Shown: in pieces, positions 54,410 to 63,830 of the stretch | Layout: each line of letters starts with the position of its first letter | How positions within the stretch are numbered: the first letter of the stretch is position 1 | NCBI GenBank assembly: GCA_040880585.1 | Contig: JBBDID010000037.1 | Location: 42,412 to 106,411, forward strand | Origin: Paracrocinitomix sp040880585 | GTDB lineage: Bacteria; Bacteroidota; Bacteroidia; Flavobacteriales_D; Crocinitomicaceae | Length of the DNA: 64,000 nucleotides | Reading direction: 5' to 3' | The notes under the pieces: model-generated | Seen by the model: the letters and a program-made list of their open reading frames with translations, nothing else | Told to the model about the DNA's origin: nothing | The model's database searches: none | Translations under genes and position numbers: made by a program

Positions 54410-56113
54410 ATGAGAAGGATTTTAGGAATATTATTAATCGGTTTTGCTTTCCCCCTCTTTTCACAATCAGATACTGTGAAAATTGGGTTGAATTCGTATG
54501 TTATAGTAGCGGATTCTTCGGGGCTAGATATCGATTCTCTTTTATCATTGGATCCTTCCAAACAATTGGATCATAGGTTCTACAAAGAACGCTATGGAGA
54601 GACGGATTTAATGTATAAAATCACCAATAATAAGGGAGATGGTTTTGACAGTCTCTACGGCACCAGAAACATGCGCCCAATTTTACATGGTGTTGCATAC
54701 CGTGGAGGAGCAAACAATTATTACCACAAGAGTGATAAGCGAAAAAATCAGAATCCCCTGCCCCTTGATGGCCTACACGGTTTATGTCAGGAAGGATTTT
54801 CTGCGGGAATTTATCTTTACAGAAACAATTTTGAAGCGGGGCCTTTGGGCGATACTTGCCAGTGTGTAAACGACAGTTGGAATAAGTTCAGTTATTATCA
54901 GTACGATTATTACGATTCAACTCACATTTACGATATGCTTCAAATGACGTACGAAGCGGCAACAAAACCTGAAGTGGGACCGGTTTATTTACACTGCTGG
55001 AACGGCTGGCATGCCTCCGGTTATCTTTCAGCAGTGATGTTGAAACAATTTTGTGGTTTATCCAGCTGGGATGCGGTTAATTACTGGGATATTGGAACCG
55101 ACGGAGCTAACACCTCACCTCGTTATCAAGAGCAACGGGAGCAAATTAAAGAATTTCAACCTTACAAGGAGTTTATGCTTTCAGACTCTTTACAATCTTG
55201 TCTTTGCCCGCCTATGCCTGCAAATATTGACAGCAGCCAACTACATATTGAAATTGAGCACTTAGTCGTAGTTCCGGAAGCAATTCCTGTGGGTTTTGAT
55301 ATTGTGTTGTACAACGTAAAATTTGCTCCTGGACGTACGTCTTTCCCCAACATTTCAGAAAATCAAGACATTGCTTACCTTAAACAGGCTTTAGATAATG
55401 ATCCTCAATTGACAGTAGAGATTGGGGGATACACAGACAACTCCGGTAATTATTCTAAAAACCTTCAACTTTCTGAACAACGGGCAAAGTTTGTTTACGA
55501 TCATTTGATTCAATCGGGATATACTGCTGATCGTATTACTTATAAAGGATATGGGTCTAATAAGCCCATTTTTAGTAATCGCTATAAATCAACGCGAGAG
55601 GGCAACCGAAGAATTGAAGTTAAGGTAATCAACAAAACTGTTCATGGTGGAAATACACTGGTAGATGAAAGCATTTATGATGATCCAAATGTGTATGATG
55701 TCGAAAAGATGGAAAAATCATACCTGTCTTACTTCCTCAAAAATCAAGGGAGTGAGGATTTAGGGAGCACGTACATTGTAGATTCTTTAATTTTTGATTC
55801 GGGAACTGCTGCTTTACCAGAAAATGGGACGGGTGTTGAAATGTTGGATCAGTTGGTGGATTATATGAACAAACAGAAATATGTAAAGATCAGTATTAAT
55901 GGTTATACAGATGCATCCGGCATTGCTGAAAATAACAAAATACTATCTGAAGATCGGGCCAAATCTGTCTACGATTATTTGGTGTCAAAAGGAATTTCTG
56001 CGAGTCGGATTTACCACAGGGGCTATGGTGCTGAAAGTCCAATAGCACCCAATCGCTATAAGTGGGGGCGTGACATCAACCGTCGCATTGAAATTGAGTT
56101 TGTAAGTGATTGA
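54410..56113 (+). CDS. phosphatase-like domain fused to two OmpA domains
   Basis: A 567-residue exported protein. After a signal peptide (MRRILGILLIGFAFPLFSQ) comes a tyrosine/dual-specificity-phosphatase-like domain (about 40-260) with YRGG near residue 98 and the signature HCWNGWHASG at 195-204. The nucleophile Cys196 is kept, but the phosphate-binding Arg expected at 202 is Ala. Two OmpA domains follow (about 300-410 and 460-565), each with the peptidoglycan-binding GYTD and NRRIE motifs. It is probably anchored to the cell wall. Whether the first domain is catalytic is doubtful. Confidence 0.8.
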   Translation: MRRILGILLIGFAFPLFSQSDTVKIGLNSYVIVADSSGLDIDSLLSLDPSKQLDHRFYKERYGETDLMYKITNNKGDGFDSLYGTRNMRPILHGVAYRGGANNYYHKSDKRKNQNPLPLDGLHGLCQEGFSAGIYLYRNNFEAGPLGDTCQCVNDSWNKFSYYQYDYYDSTHIYDMLQMTYEAATKPEVGPVYLHCWNGWHASGYLSAVMLKQFCGLSSWDAVNYWDIGTDGANTSPRYQEQREQIKEFQPYKEFMLSDSLQSCLCPPMPANIDSSQLHIEIEHLVVVPEAIPVGFDIVLYNVKFAPGRTSFPNISENQDIAYLKQALDNDPQLTVEIGGYTDNSGNYSKNLQLSEQRAKFVYDHLIQSGYTADRITYKGYGSNKPIFSNRYKSTREGNRRIEVKVINKTVHGGNTLVDESIYDDPNVYDVEKMEKSYLSYFLKNQGSEDLGSTYIVDSLIFDSGTAALPENGTGVEMLDQLVDYMNKQKYVKISINGYTDASGIAENNKILSEDRAKSVYDYLVSKGISASRIYHRGYGAESPIAPNRYKWGRDINRRIEIEFVSD

Positions 56114-56159
56114 GTTGTAAGTTTTGCTGTCCTTACCCTACCAACTTTAAAACAAACTC

Positions 56160-57290
56160 ATGAAAAGTTTACTCTTTATTACCTTTTTATTGCATTCAGT
56201 TTTTGGATTAATCGCACAAAAAAATCCCCGGGATCTTGATCTAAAATGGAAAACCGACACAAATAATACTACCATTCCTCTCAATGAATTTACAGCTTTA
56301 ATGTATGCAGACGGCATTCCGCCAATTGATGACCCTGATTTTTATGATCTCGAAAACGCCAAAAAAGAATACTTTGCTTTTGAACCGGTTATTGCGGTTG
56401 AAATAGATGGAAAAGCCAAAGCCTATCCTCTATCGGTTTTGATGTTTCATGAGATTGTAAATGATTCTTTGGGTGGCACAGGCATTACAGTAACCTATTG
56501 CCCGCTCTGTAACTCGGCTTTAGTTTTTAATCGGGATTTAGTTTACAAAGGAAAGTCATACCATTTGGATTTTGGGGTTTCAGGTATGTTGCGAAAATCG
56601 GATATGGTGATGTACGATCGACAAACCGAAAGTTGGTGGCAACAATTCATGGGAGAAGCACTTGTTGGAGCTTTAATGGGTGCTCAGCTTGATATCATTC
56701 CTGCCCCGGTAATCTCTTTAGATGAATTTGCAGCACTTTATCCGAACGGTCGGGTGCTGGCTAAAGTGTTAGATGATAAAGGGGAAGCGGAGTTTAGCTA
56801 CGGGCATAATCCCTATGTAGGCTATGATGACATAGCGCATGAAAAACCAAGATTATTTTTTGACGAAGTGGATGACAGATTACCTGCTATGAGCCGTGTA
56901 GTTGACGTAATCGTTGGCCAAAAACATAAAATTTATCCGCTGAAAGTGGTTAGCAAAGAAAAGGTAATCAATGACTCATTTGAACAACGCCCGATCAGTA
57001 TTTTTTATACAGAAAAAGTTGTCTCTGTACTCGATTCTGCTGATATTAAAAAAAGCAAAACGATAGGAGCTGTCAATGTCTTTTGGGCAGAGGTAGATGG
57101 GCGAGTACTTACTTTTAAAAAGAAAAAAGACGATTTTATCGATCATCAAACCAAATCGGTGTGGAACATGAAAGGGGAATGCATAAAAGGGGAGTTAAAA
57201 GGCAAAGAACTTACTACCCTGCCCCACGGAACACATTTCGCCTTTGCCATGTTTGCTTTTTATCCTGATGCGCTAATTTATAAGGATTAA
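56160..57290 (+). CDS. DUF3179 domain protein
   Basis: A 376-residue exported protein with signal peptide (MKSLLFITFLLHSVFGLIA). The conserved VTYCPLCNSALVF, with its cysteine pair, and the preceding MFHEIVND identify DUF3179, a family of unknown function found in many environmental bacteria. It is 46 bp after the OmpA gene and may share its transcript. Its stop is one base from the stop of a convergent gene. Confidence 0.88.
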   Translation: MKSLLFITFLLHSVFGLIAQKNPRDLDLKWKTDTNNTTIPLNEFTALMYADGIPPIDDPDFYDLENAKKEYFAFEPVIAVEIDGKAKAYPLSVLMFHEIVNDSLGGTGITVTYCPLCNSALVFNRDLVYKGKSYHLDFGVSGMLRKSDMVMYDRQTESWWQQFMGEALVGALMGAQLDIIPAPVISLDEFAALYPNGRVLAKVLDDKGEAEFSYGHNPYVGYDDIAHEKPRLFFDEVDDRLPAMSRVVDVIVGQKHKIYPLKVVSKEKVINDSFEQRPISIFYTEKVVSVLDSADIKKSKTIGAVNVFWAEVDGRVLTFKKKKDDFIDHQTKSVWNMKGECIKGELKGKELTTLPHGTHFAFAMFAFYPDALIYKD

Positions 57291-57291
57291 A

Positions 57292-57684
57292 TCAGTTCTT
57301 TTGACCTGATTTGCTACGATCAATTTTTAATTTTTCGATCATCTCAAAAGACAAAGAATCGGCATACATTCCATAGGCATCTACCAATAATCCTTTTGTC
57401 TTTCCTTCGTCTGCCTCAATCACGTACAATACTGCTTCATCATCCGGATTGGTCATCCCATCAAAGCGATACACTTCAACAATATGGAAGTCTTTGGGGT
57501 CGTATTTTCTTTTGGTATCTATACACCTTAAATAATTTTCTGTTAACTCAAAGTTTCTGGTGTACCCATTCTTTTCGTACTCTTTAATCCGTTCTGAAAG
57601 TGTTTTCTCCTCTGTCATTATTGCTCTGTCTTGTTTGTTGATTCCTGTACAACTAAAGGTAAGCAAAATAGTGTAGAATATCAA
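57292..57684 (-). CDS. small lipoprotein of unknown function
   Basis: A 130-residue protein with a TTG start and a short lipoprotein signal MIFYTILLTFSC (Cys 12). The mature part is charged, with a CIDTKRKYDPKDFHIVEVYR segment; no family is known to me. It starts 12 bp after the photolyase stop and is probably in its operon. Confidence 0.65.
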   Translation of the reverse strand: MIFYTILLTFSCTGINKQDRAIMTEEKTLSERIKEYEKNGYTRNFELTENYLRCIDTKRKYDPKDFHIVEVYRFDGMTNPDDEAVLYVIEADEGKTKGLLVDAYGMYADSLSFEMIEKLKIDRSKSGQKN

Positions 57685-57696
57685 AGAGGTTATTAT

Positions 57697-58977
57697 TTAC
57701 ATCCCTATTCCCTTTTTATAAACCTTCAAACAACGTTCTCTAGCTACTTTGTGATCAACCATAGGTTCAGGATAATCTTCAGATCCATATTCAGGCAACC
57801 ATTTTTTGATGAACGTCTTGTCTTTATCAAATTTATCAGTTTGAGTGATGGGATTAAAAATACGGAAATAGGGAGCGGCATCCACCCCTGTTCCGGCAGC
57901 CCATTGCCAATTACCTACATTTGAAGCTAATTCATAATCCAATAACTTTTGGGCAAAATACGCCTCACCCCAACTCCAGTGAATTAGTAAATGCTTACAT
58001 AAAAATCCGGCTGTTATCATACGGAGCCTATTGTGCATAAAGCCGGTTTCATTTAATTGGCGCATCCCGGCATCTACAATCGGATATCCCGTTTTTCCTT
58101 CACACCATTTATTAAAATCTGCTTCATCATTTCGCCATTCTACCCCATCATATTTTGATTTAAAGTTTCTCTCAGCTGTTTTCGGATAATGAAACAGAAT
58201 CTGCATAAAAAACTCACGCCAGATCAGTTCGCTTTTGAAGGTCTCTTCTTTCTTCCCAATCTTTTTAATCAATTGCCGAATACTTACAGTTCCAAATCTC
58301 AAATGCGGTCCCAAGCGGCTAGTTTCAATAGAAGGATAATCCCTCGTTTGGGTATAGTTTTTTATGTTTGAGAGATCATAATCAGGCACTTTTATCTTGT
58401 TATTTTTGATGTTCAGTGTATTTCTTGTGGGAAAGCTTTTTTTAAAAGGGTAAAAATGATTGAATTGGGTATTTTTAAGGGGTGTGTGTTCTGTTGAGAT
58501 AAAGGTTGACTCCCATTTTTTCCGGTAAGGGGTATATACCACGTAAGGCTCTCCGTCTTCTTTTAGTATCTCCCTTGCTTCAAAAATAACCTGATCTTTG
58601 AAGGTTTTCAACTCAATTCCGTGATTGCTTAGCTGTTCTTCTACATTTTTATCTCGTTGAATAGCATAAGGTTCATAATCCCGATTGATATAAACCCGAT
58701 CGATTTCGTAATCCTGAATTAGTTGCTTCCAGCAATTTTCAGGCTTCCCCTTCATGACTTCCAGGGCGGTTCCATATTGGGTCAATTTTTCGTGAATTAT
58801 TTGGAGTTGCTCATAAATAAAATTGAGACGGGCATCATTTTCGGCTAATCCTTCAATAATATTTTCATCAAAGATGAACAGCGCTTTCACCGGCCTTCCG
58901 GATTCCAGCGCATAATGTAAAGCTGTATTATCAATCAGGCGTAAATCTCTTCTGAACCAAAAAATTGAAATTTTCAT
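57697..58977 (-). CDS. cryptochrome/deoxyribodipyrimidine photolyase
   Basis: A 426-residue flavoprotein of the photolyase/cryptochrome family. The N-terminal Rossmann domain starts WFRRDLRLIDNTAL; the FAD-binding part has SELIWREFFMQIL, GKTGYPIVDAGMRQLNETG and the family-defining NVGNWQWAAGTGVDAAPYF. The sequence resembles class I CPD photolyases that repair UV-induced pyrimidine dimers, but photolyase and cryptochrome roles cannot be separated here. No other DNA repair genes are near. Confidence 0.93.
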   Translation of the reverse strand: MKISIFWFRRDLRLIDNTALHYALESGRPVKALFIFDENIIEGLAENDARLNFIYEQLQIIHEKLTQYGTALEVMKGKPENCWKQLIQDYEIDRVYINRDYEPYAIQRDKNVEEQLSNHGIELKTFKDQVIFEAREILKEDGEPYVVYTPYRKKWESTFISTEHTPLKNTQFNHFYPFKKSFPTRNTLNIKNNKIKVPDYDLSNIKNYTQTRDYPSIETSRLGPHLRFGTVSIRQLIKKIGKKEETFKSELIWREFFMQILFHYPKTAERNFKSKYDGVEWRNDEADFNKWCEGKTGYPIVDAGMRQLNETGFMHNRLRMITAGFLCKHLLIHWSWGEAYFAQKLLDYELASNVGNWQWAAGTGVDAAPYFRIFNPITQTDKFDKDKTFIKKWLPEYGSEDYPEPMVDHKVARERCLKVYKKGIGM

Positions 58978-59168
58978 TACTGTATATTCTCATTAAAAAA
59001 CAACGCCTTCAATTAAAATCTGTTGGCAAAAAATATTCCTTGATAATCCATTTTACCAAATTTGCTGTCTGTTTTAGTAAATAAAGATCGTCATTAAAGC
59101 CGTAGGTTATTTCGTGATAAATAAAGGTACATAATTGTTTGTCTATTAATCATCCTTTAGTAATCATC

Positions 59169-59310
59169 TGTCCCGATCACAATATTTTCGTTGAGGTTTT
59201 GGTTAGAAAATAATCAGCCGGACACTATTTTAATAGTAGGAGATGACAAACTAATAGAATCCAAACGTTTCCAGGATTATTTCTCTGAATTATCAAAAAA
59301 CCTAAAGTAA
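59169..59310 (+). pseudogene. possible 3' end of a lost gene
   Basis: A rightward frame of about 46 codons without an ATG reads protein-like to its stop, with ENNQPDTILIVGDDKLIES near the middle. It is the only coding-like signal in the gene-free stretch 58978-59324, which otherwise shows nothing recognisable. It may be the tail of an inactivated gene. Evidence is limited to amino-acid composition. Confidence 0.3.
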
Positions 59311-59324
59311 AATAGGTGTCTTTC

Positions 59325-60731
59325 TTATTTAACTCCCAAAACTTCTACATCAAATATTAGTGTTGACATTCCCGGAATTCTGGCATTTCCTTTTTCTCCG
59401 TAACCCAACCAATAGGGAATAATCAACTTGATTTTTCCTCCAATACCTACTAACTGAATTCCTTCATCCCATCCCTTAATTACACGCCCTTGTCCAAGCG
59501 GAAACACAAAAGGTTGATCACGATCTCTTGAAGAATCAAATTTTTCACCATTGACAAAAGTTCCTGTATAATGCACTTCTACCTTATCTCCTGCTTTTGG
59601 TTTCTCAGCACTCCCCTTCTCCTCTATTACATACATTAAACCGGATTCGGTTTGCTTTGCCTCCGGAAATTTTTCTTTCATTTCTGTCTTGAATTCTTCC
59701 CCATCTTTTTTGAGTTCTGCCGCTAAATCACGAAGTCCGATTAACTCAATTTCAAAGATTAAATCTGTATTAGGCGGAACTTTTCCACTTCCTGCTTCTC
59801 CAAAACCTAACCATGAAGGAACCATGATCTTCATCTTACTACCTGGTTTCATAAGTTCTAAAGCCTCATCCCATCCCTTTAATATCGGTTGCTTCTTAAA
59901 TACAAATTTAACCGGCTTTCCTTGATCAACAGAGGATTCAAACTTACTTTCATCCTCGAGATATCCCGTATAGTGTAGTTCAATTTCATCTCCGGCTTTT
60001 GGAAATTGTCCTTCTCCTTCAGCCAATTCTATATACATCAACCCAGATTCGGTTTGAACAGCTTCAGGAAATTTTTCTCCCATTTTTTCTTGAAAAGCTT
60101 CTCTTCGTTGCTTTAAGGCCGCTTCTTTTTCTTCAATGATGCGCTCCATCTCCTTATTAAAAACCTTCGAAGCCTTGAATTTTTTCGCTTCTTTTCCCAC
60201 ACACACAATTTCAATGGTTTGTATGGTGTCTCCCTGTGCAATTTTATCCACTACTTCCTGTCCGCTTATCACAGAACCAAATACGGCGTGTTTCATGTTT
60301 AGCCAGGGGGTTGATTTATGTGTTATAAAAAACTGAGAACCATTTGTATTTGGACCTGAATTGGCCATGGAGAGAATGCCGGGTCCTGTGTGTAGCAAAG
60401 TGGAGTCAAATTCATCCGGGAAAAAATATCCCGGATTTCCTGATCCCTTTCCGGTAGGATCCCCGCCTTGTATCATAAAATCACTGATGACACGGTGAAA
60501 GATAATCCCATCAAAAAAGGGTTCTTTAATTTTCACAGTATCGTACTTGATCTTACCTTCTGCCAAACCAACAAAACTTGCCACTGTCATTGGCACTTTC
60601 TGGTATTCCAAAGAAATCGTAATATCTCCCTTACTGGTATGTACTACTGCGTATAAGCCATCTTCCAACTCTACTTGTGAAAAGCTGGCAAAAGAGGTGA
60701 TTGATATCAGTGCTAAAAGAAATTTTCTCAT
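59325..60731 (-). CDS. cyclophilin-FKBP-FKBP peptidyl-prolyl isomerase
   Basis: A 468-residue exported isomerase with three catalytic domains of two unrelated families. After a signal peptide (residues 1-18), a cyclophilin domain (about 25-185) has FHRVISDFMIQGGDPTG and NTNGSQFFIT. Two FKBP domains follow (about 235-335 and 370-468), with HYTGYLEDESKFESS and HYTGTFVNGEKFDSS. It is likely a periplasmic folding helper for outer-membrane or secreted proteins. Confidence 0.92.
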   Translation of the reverse strand: MRKFLLALISITSFASFSQVELEDGLYAVVHTSKGDITISLEYQKVPMTVASFVGLAEGKIKYDTVKIKEPFFDGIIFHRVISDFMIQGGDPTGKGSGNPGYFFPDEFDSTLLHTGPGILSMANSGPNTNGSQFFITHKSTPWLNMKHAVFGSVISGQEVVDKIAQGDTIQTIEIVCVGKEAKKFKASKVFNKEMERIIEEKEAALKQRREAFQEKMGEKFPEAVQTESGLMYIELAEGEGQFPKAGDEIELHYTGYLEDESKFESSVDQGKPVKFVFKKQPILKGWDEALELMKPGSKMKIMVPSWLGFGEAGSGKVPPNTDLIFEIELIGLRDLAAELKKDGEEFKTEMKEKFPEAKQTESGLMYVIEEKGSAEKPKAGDKVEVHYTGTFVNGEKFDSSRDRDQPFVFPLGQGRVIKGWDEGIQLVGIGGKIKLIIPYWLGYGEKGNARIPGMSTLIFDVEVLGVK

Positions 60732-60751
60732 TTTATCGATTGATTTTTTAA

Positions 60752-60759
60752 CAAATATA
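60752..60759 (-). promoter_or_regulatory. -7 promoter element of the isomerase gene
   Basis: TATATTTG on the leftward strand, 21 bp before the ATG. No clear -33 element. Confidence 0.5.
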
Positions 60760-60833
60760 GCAATTTGTTACCCTTGGGTGAAACAGCTTGTGAGATTAGC
60801 AGTTTACAAATACGCTAAGGAAAAAAAATCAGC

Positions 60834-60841
60834 TAAATTTG
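60834..60841 (+). promoter_or_regulatory. -7 promoter element of the SDR gene
   Basis: TAAATTTG ends five bases before the ATG, again predicting a leaderless mRNA. The -33 region lacks a good TTG at the right distance. Confidence 0.5.
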
Positions 60842-60845
60842 AACT

Positions 60846-61862
60846 ATGGTTTTTGTCACCGGAGGAACCGGAGTTTTAGGAACACATGTATTGCTTGAGC
60901 TGCTTTCAAGAGGGGAAGATATTCGCGCGCTCAAAAGAGAATCCTCTGATCTGGAACAACCCCTGCGTGTTTTTCAATTTTATCTGAATGAGAAGGCTAA
61001 AAGTGAATTCAATAAAATAGAGTGGGTAAATGGAGACTTGTTGGATATTGTTTCTTTGGAAGAAGGAATAAAAGGTTGTTCTGCTGTTTATCATTGTGCG
61101 GCTACCGTTTCATTTGCAAAAAGGGATTTCAATAAAATGTGGCGCATTAATAAAATAGGAACAGAAAATGTGGTAAATGTTTGCCTTGGCCAAAAGGTTG
61201 AGTACCTCTGCCATATTTCCTCTACAGCCGCAATAGGAAAAAGTAATAAAACCCAACCCAATACCGAGGAAAATAAATGGGTAAATAACCGTGAAAATTC
61301 TAATTATGCTGTGACCAAGCATAGTGCTGAAATGGAAGTTTGGCGTGGTGCTGCAGAGGGGTTAAATGCAGTGATCGTAAATCCTTCCGTTATTTTAGGT
61401 CCGGGAAACTGGAATGAGAGTAGCCTGAGTATTTTTAAAGTTGTGAAGCGCGGGCTTAAATTTTATACTTCCGGAATGAATGCTTTTGTAGATGTGCGGG
61501 ATGTTGCTTTTATAGCCGCAGAACTTGCTAAAAGAGGGGTTTTCAACGATCGATTTCTGGTGATCTCAGAAAACCTTTATTACAAAGATCTGTTTGAGTT
61601 AATTGCTCGTGAATTTGATGTGCCGCCGCCTACTATTAAAGTAAAAAGGTGGATGGCAGCACTTGCCTGGAGAGTTGAAGGATTTCTCCATTTTCTTTTT
61701 GGTCGCAAACAAAACATAACTAAAGAAACGGCTAAAAGTGCTATGACTGTCACTACCTATTCAAATGATAAAATTAAGTCCCAATTAAACTTTGAGTTTA
61801 TTCCTATAAAAGATGCTGTGAAAAATGCCGTCCGTTACTTCACGACAACAACGAAGAATTAG
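60846..61862 (+). CDS. NAD-dependent epimerase/dehydratase (extended SDR)
   Basis: A 338-residue extended short-chain dehydrogenase. The NAD(P)-binding motif VFVTGGTGVLGTHVL begins at residue 2, and the catalytic YxxxK is NYAVTKHSAE, with the serine in HISSTAAIGK. It resembles dihydroflavonol reductase-like and sugar-modifying members; the substrate is unknown. It is divergent from the isomerase gene. Confidence 0.88.
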   Translation: MVFVTGGTGVLGTHVLLELLSRGEDIRALKRESSDLEQPLRVFQFYLNEKAKSEFNKIEWVNGDLLDIVSLEEGIKGCSAVYHCAATVSFAKRDFNKMWRINKIGTENVVNVCLGQKVEYLCHISSTAAIGKSNKTQPNTEENKWVNNRENSNYAVTKHSAEMEVWRGAAEGLNAVIVNPSVILGPGNWNESSLSIFKVVKRGLKFYTSGMNAFVDVRDVAFIAAELAKRGVFNDRFLVISENLYYKDLFELIAREFDVPPPTIKVKRWMAALAWRVEGFLHFLFGRKQNITKETAKSAMTVTTYSNDKIKSQLNFEFIPIKDAVKNAVRYFTTTTKN

Positions 61863-61886
61863 TTGGCTTTTTTAGCAATCACCACA

Positions 61887-62390
61887 CTAACGCTTTTTAT
61901 AAACCGGAACGGCAGAGCATGGTTCTCCAAACATCAGGCTTTTTACAATGGGGGTCAATTTCTTTGTCAACTCTGTATACGCCTTATTTGGGTTAGGAAT
62001 GTCAGAGCAACCTTTTACCATCACCCGTTGATCTTTTAATTCTGTCACATCCCATTGCCGTAGATTCTCAAAAAAGAAATCCTCTCTGGCTTTTTCAGGA
62101 TGTTGATAAACAACATTTTTTGCATGCTGTAAATGTGCGGTAAGCAACATAAAAGCCCAGGCGGGGATAATGGCATCTGTAGAACAAAAAATACACACAT
62201 TTTTTTCCTTATAGACCGACCAGTCCTGTTCTTTTATCCACTCCCTGAAATCTTTTTCTTTTAAAACCAGTTCATTCCAAAGCCTTTCTTTCAGATCGAT
62301 AGAAATCACTTCATTTACCACATCAAACGATTTTAAATCAATCTGTTTGATTTTTGCCTCTGCTATTTTATTCACGATTTCTTCTTTCAT
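61887..62390 (-). CDS. DUF2480 family protein
   Basis: A 167-residue cytosolic protein of DUF2480, a Bacteroidota-restricted family. Conserved parts are DLKERLWNELVLKEKDFR, the segment VCIFCSTDAIIPAWAFMLL, and the C-terminal KSLMFGEPCSAVPVYKK. Three or four cysteines could bind a metal; the function is unknown. It is convergent with the SDR gene. Confidence 0.88.
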   Translation of the reverse strand: MKEEIVNKIAEAKIKQIDLKSFDVVNEVISIDLKERLWNELVLKEKDFREWIKEQDWSVYKEKNVCIFCSTDAIIPAWAFMLLTAHLQHAKNVVYQHPEKAREDFFFENLRQWDVTELKDQRVMVKGCSDIPNPNKAYTELTKKLTPIVKSLMFGEPCSAVPVYKKR

Positions 62391-62523
62391 ACTACAAAGT
62401 TAACGAAAGAAACGTTTGGTTCTTTTATTCCTTATTCTTGAACACTTATTGGCCCCTTGCTAATTAATTCCCTTTGGTTAGCTTAAAAGAAGAAATAATT
62501 TCAACCGATTCATTATGATACTC

Positions 62524-62531
62524 TATCTTTG
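62524..62531 (+). promoter_or_regulatory. -7 promoter element of the helicase gene
   Basis: TATCTTTG fits TAnnTTTG and lies 17 bp before the ATG. Confidence 0.5.
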
Positions 62532-62548
62532 AAACAGAAGAAAACCTT

Positions 62549-63784
62549 ATGAAATTTGAAGATTATAAAATATCAGCTGAAATTAAGTCTAACCTGAAAA
62601 GGATGGGATTTAATCGCCCAACGGACATTCAGTTTAAATGCATTCCACATATTCAAAAGGGAGAAGATCTTCTTGCAATTGCTCAAACAGGAACCGGTAA
62701 AACAGCAGCTTTTGCTATCCCTATTATTGATCGGGTTCAGTACCTTAAGAAAAAAATGCGCGCCACTTCTATCCGTGCTGTTATAATGGCGCCCACACGG
62801 GAGTTGGCACTTCAGATTACAACTGTTTTTCACGAATTGAGCAAAAACACAAAAGTCAGAACCGAATGCATTTACGGTGGTGTTGAGCAAGACAAGCAGA
62901 TTGAAGCATTAGTGAACGGTGTTGACATTATTGTAACCACTCCGGGAAGAATGTTTGACCTGGCCAGTCAGGGATATATAAAAATGAGCCGTGTTGAAAT
63001 CCTGGTGCTGGATGAAGCTGATCACATGCTGGATCTTGGATTTTATAAAGACATTCAGGATCTCATTCGCTATCTGCCTGAAAAAAGGCAAACATTATTT
63101 TTCTCTGCCACTATCGATAAAAATATAAAGAAATTAGCTTATTCACTTGTGCGAAATGCTATTCGGATTCAAATTTCTCCCAAAGACCCTGTTTCTAAAA
63201 ATGTCACGCATTCTGTAGCTTTTATTGAAATGGACGACAAGCGATTTTTTCTGGAGAGACTCATCAAAGAAAATAAAACATTGAAGTTTTTAGTTTTTGT
63301 TCGCACCAAAGTAAGGGCTGAGCGTGTCAAGTCAGCCATGGAGCGAGTCGCTATTGAAACAGAAACCATCCACGGGGATAAAGAACAAGAAAGCCGTGAG
63401 CAAGCGCTTACTGATTTTAAAAAGGGGATAAATAATGTATTAATCGCAACAGATGTCAGTGCCAGAGGGATTGATATTCCCGATATCGATTTTGTCGTCA
63501 ATTATGATTTACCCGATAAAGCAGAGAATTATGTTCACCGTGTTGGGCGAACCGGGCGAGGAAAGAGCAAAGGAACAGCTATCTCTTTTTGTAGTAAAGA
63601 AGAAAAGGAAATGCTAGAAGAAATTGAATCTTATATTACTGTACCTATTGAAGAAGCAGCCATTGAAAAAGGGGAATATAAAAATACAATTCTGTTTACG
63701 GATGACGGCTCTCATGACTGGAAAACACTCATTGAAAATGATGAGGCACTGAAGAAAAACAGACGAAAGAAAAAGAAAAAATAA
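62549..63784 (+). CDS. DEAD-box RNA helicase
   Basis: A 411-residue ATP-dependent RNA helicase. Motifs in order: Q motif with FNRPTDIQFKCIP, AQTGTGKT, PTRELA, TTPGR, DEAD, SAT, and in the second domain ARGIDIP and HRVGRTGRG. The C-terminus is short and ends in a Lys/Arg-rich tail that likely binds RNA. Members help in ribosome assembly and RNA unwinding in the cold. Confidence 0.95.
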   Translation: MKFEDYKISAEIKSNLKRMGFNRPTDIQFKCIPHIQKGEDLLAIAQTGTGKTAAFAIPIIDRVQYLKKKMRATSIRAVIMAPTRELALQITTVFHELSKNTKVRTECIYGGVEQDKQIEALVNGVDIIVTTPGRMFDLASQGYIKMSRVEILVLDEADHMLDLGFYKDIQDLIRYLPEKRQTLFFSATIDKNIKKLAYSLVRNAIRIQISPKDPVSKNVTHSVAFIEMDDKRFFLERLIKENKTLKFLVFVRTKVRAERVKSAMERVAIETETIHGDKEQESREQALTDFKKGINNVLIATDVSARGIDIPDIDFVVNYDLPDKAENYVHRVGRTGRGKSKGTAISFCSKEEKEMLEEIESYITVPIEEAAIEKGEYKNTILFTDDGSHDWKTLIENDEALKKNRRKKKKK

Positions 63785-63809
63785 AGGGGGAAACTTTCGT
63801 TCTCCCCTT
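63784..63809. terminator. terminator between the helicase and T9SS genes
   Basis: AAGGGG and CCCCTT enclose an imperfectly paired middle, followed by a T-rich tract (TTCTTTCTTTTATT). It ends the helicase transcript, and the other strand may serve the convergent gene. Confidence 0.65.
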
Positions 63810-63830
63810 CTTTCTTTTATTACTATCTGG

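Noticed and set aside
54072..54464. Overlapping frames on both strands before the OmpA gene
   Set aside because: They overlap each other and the predicted promoter, have no family features, and lie in repeat-bearing spacer DNA.
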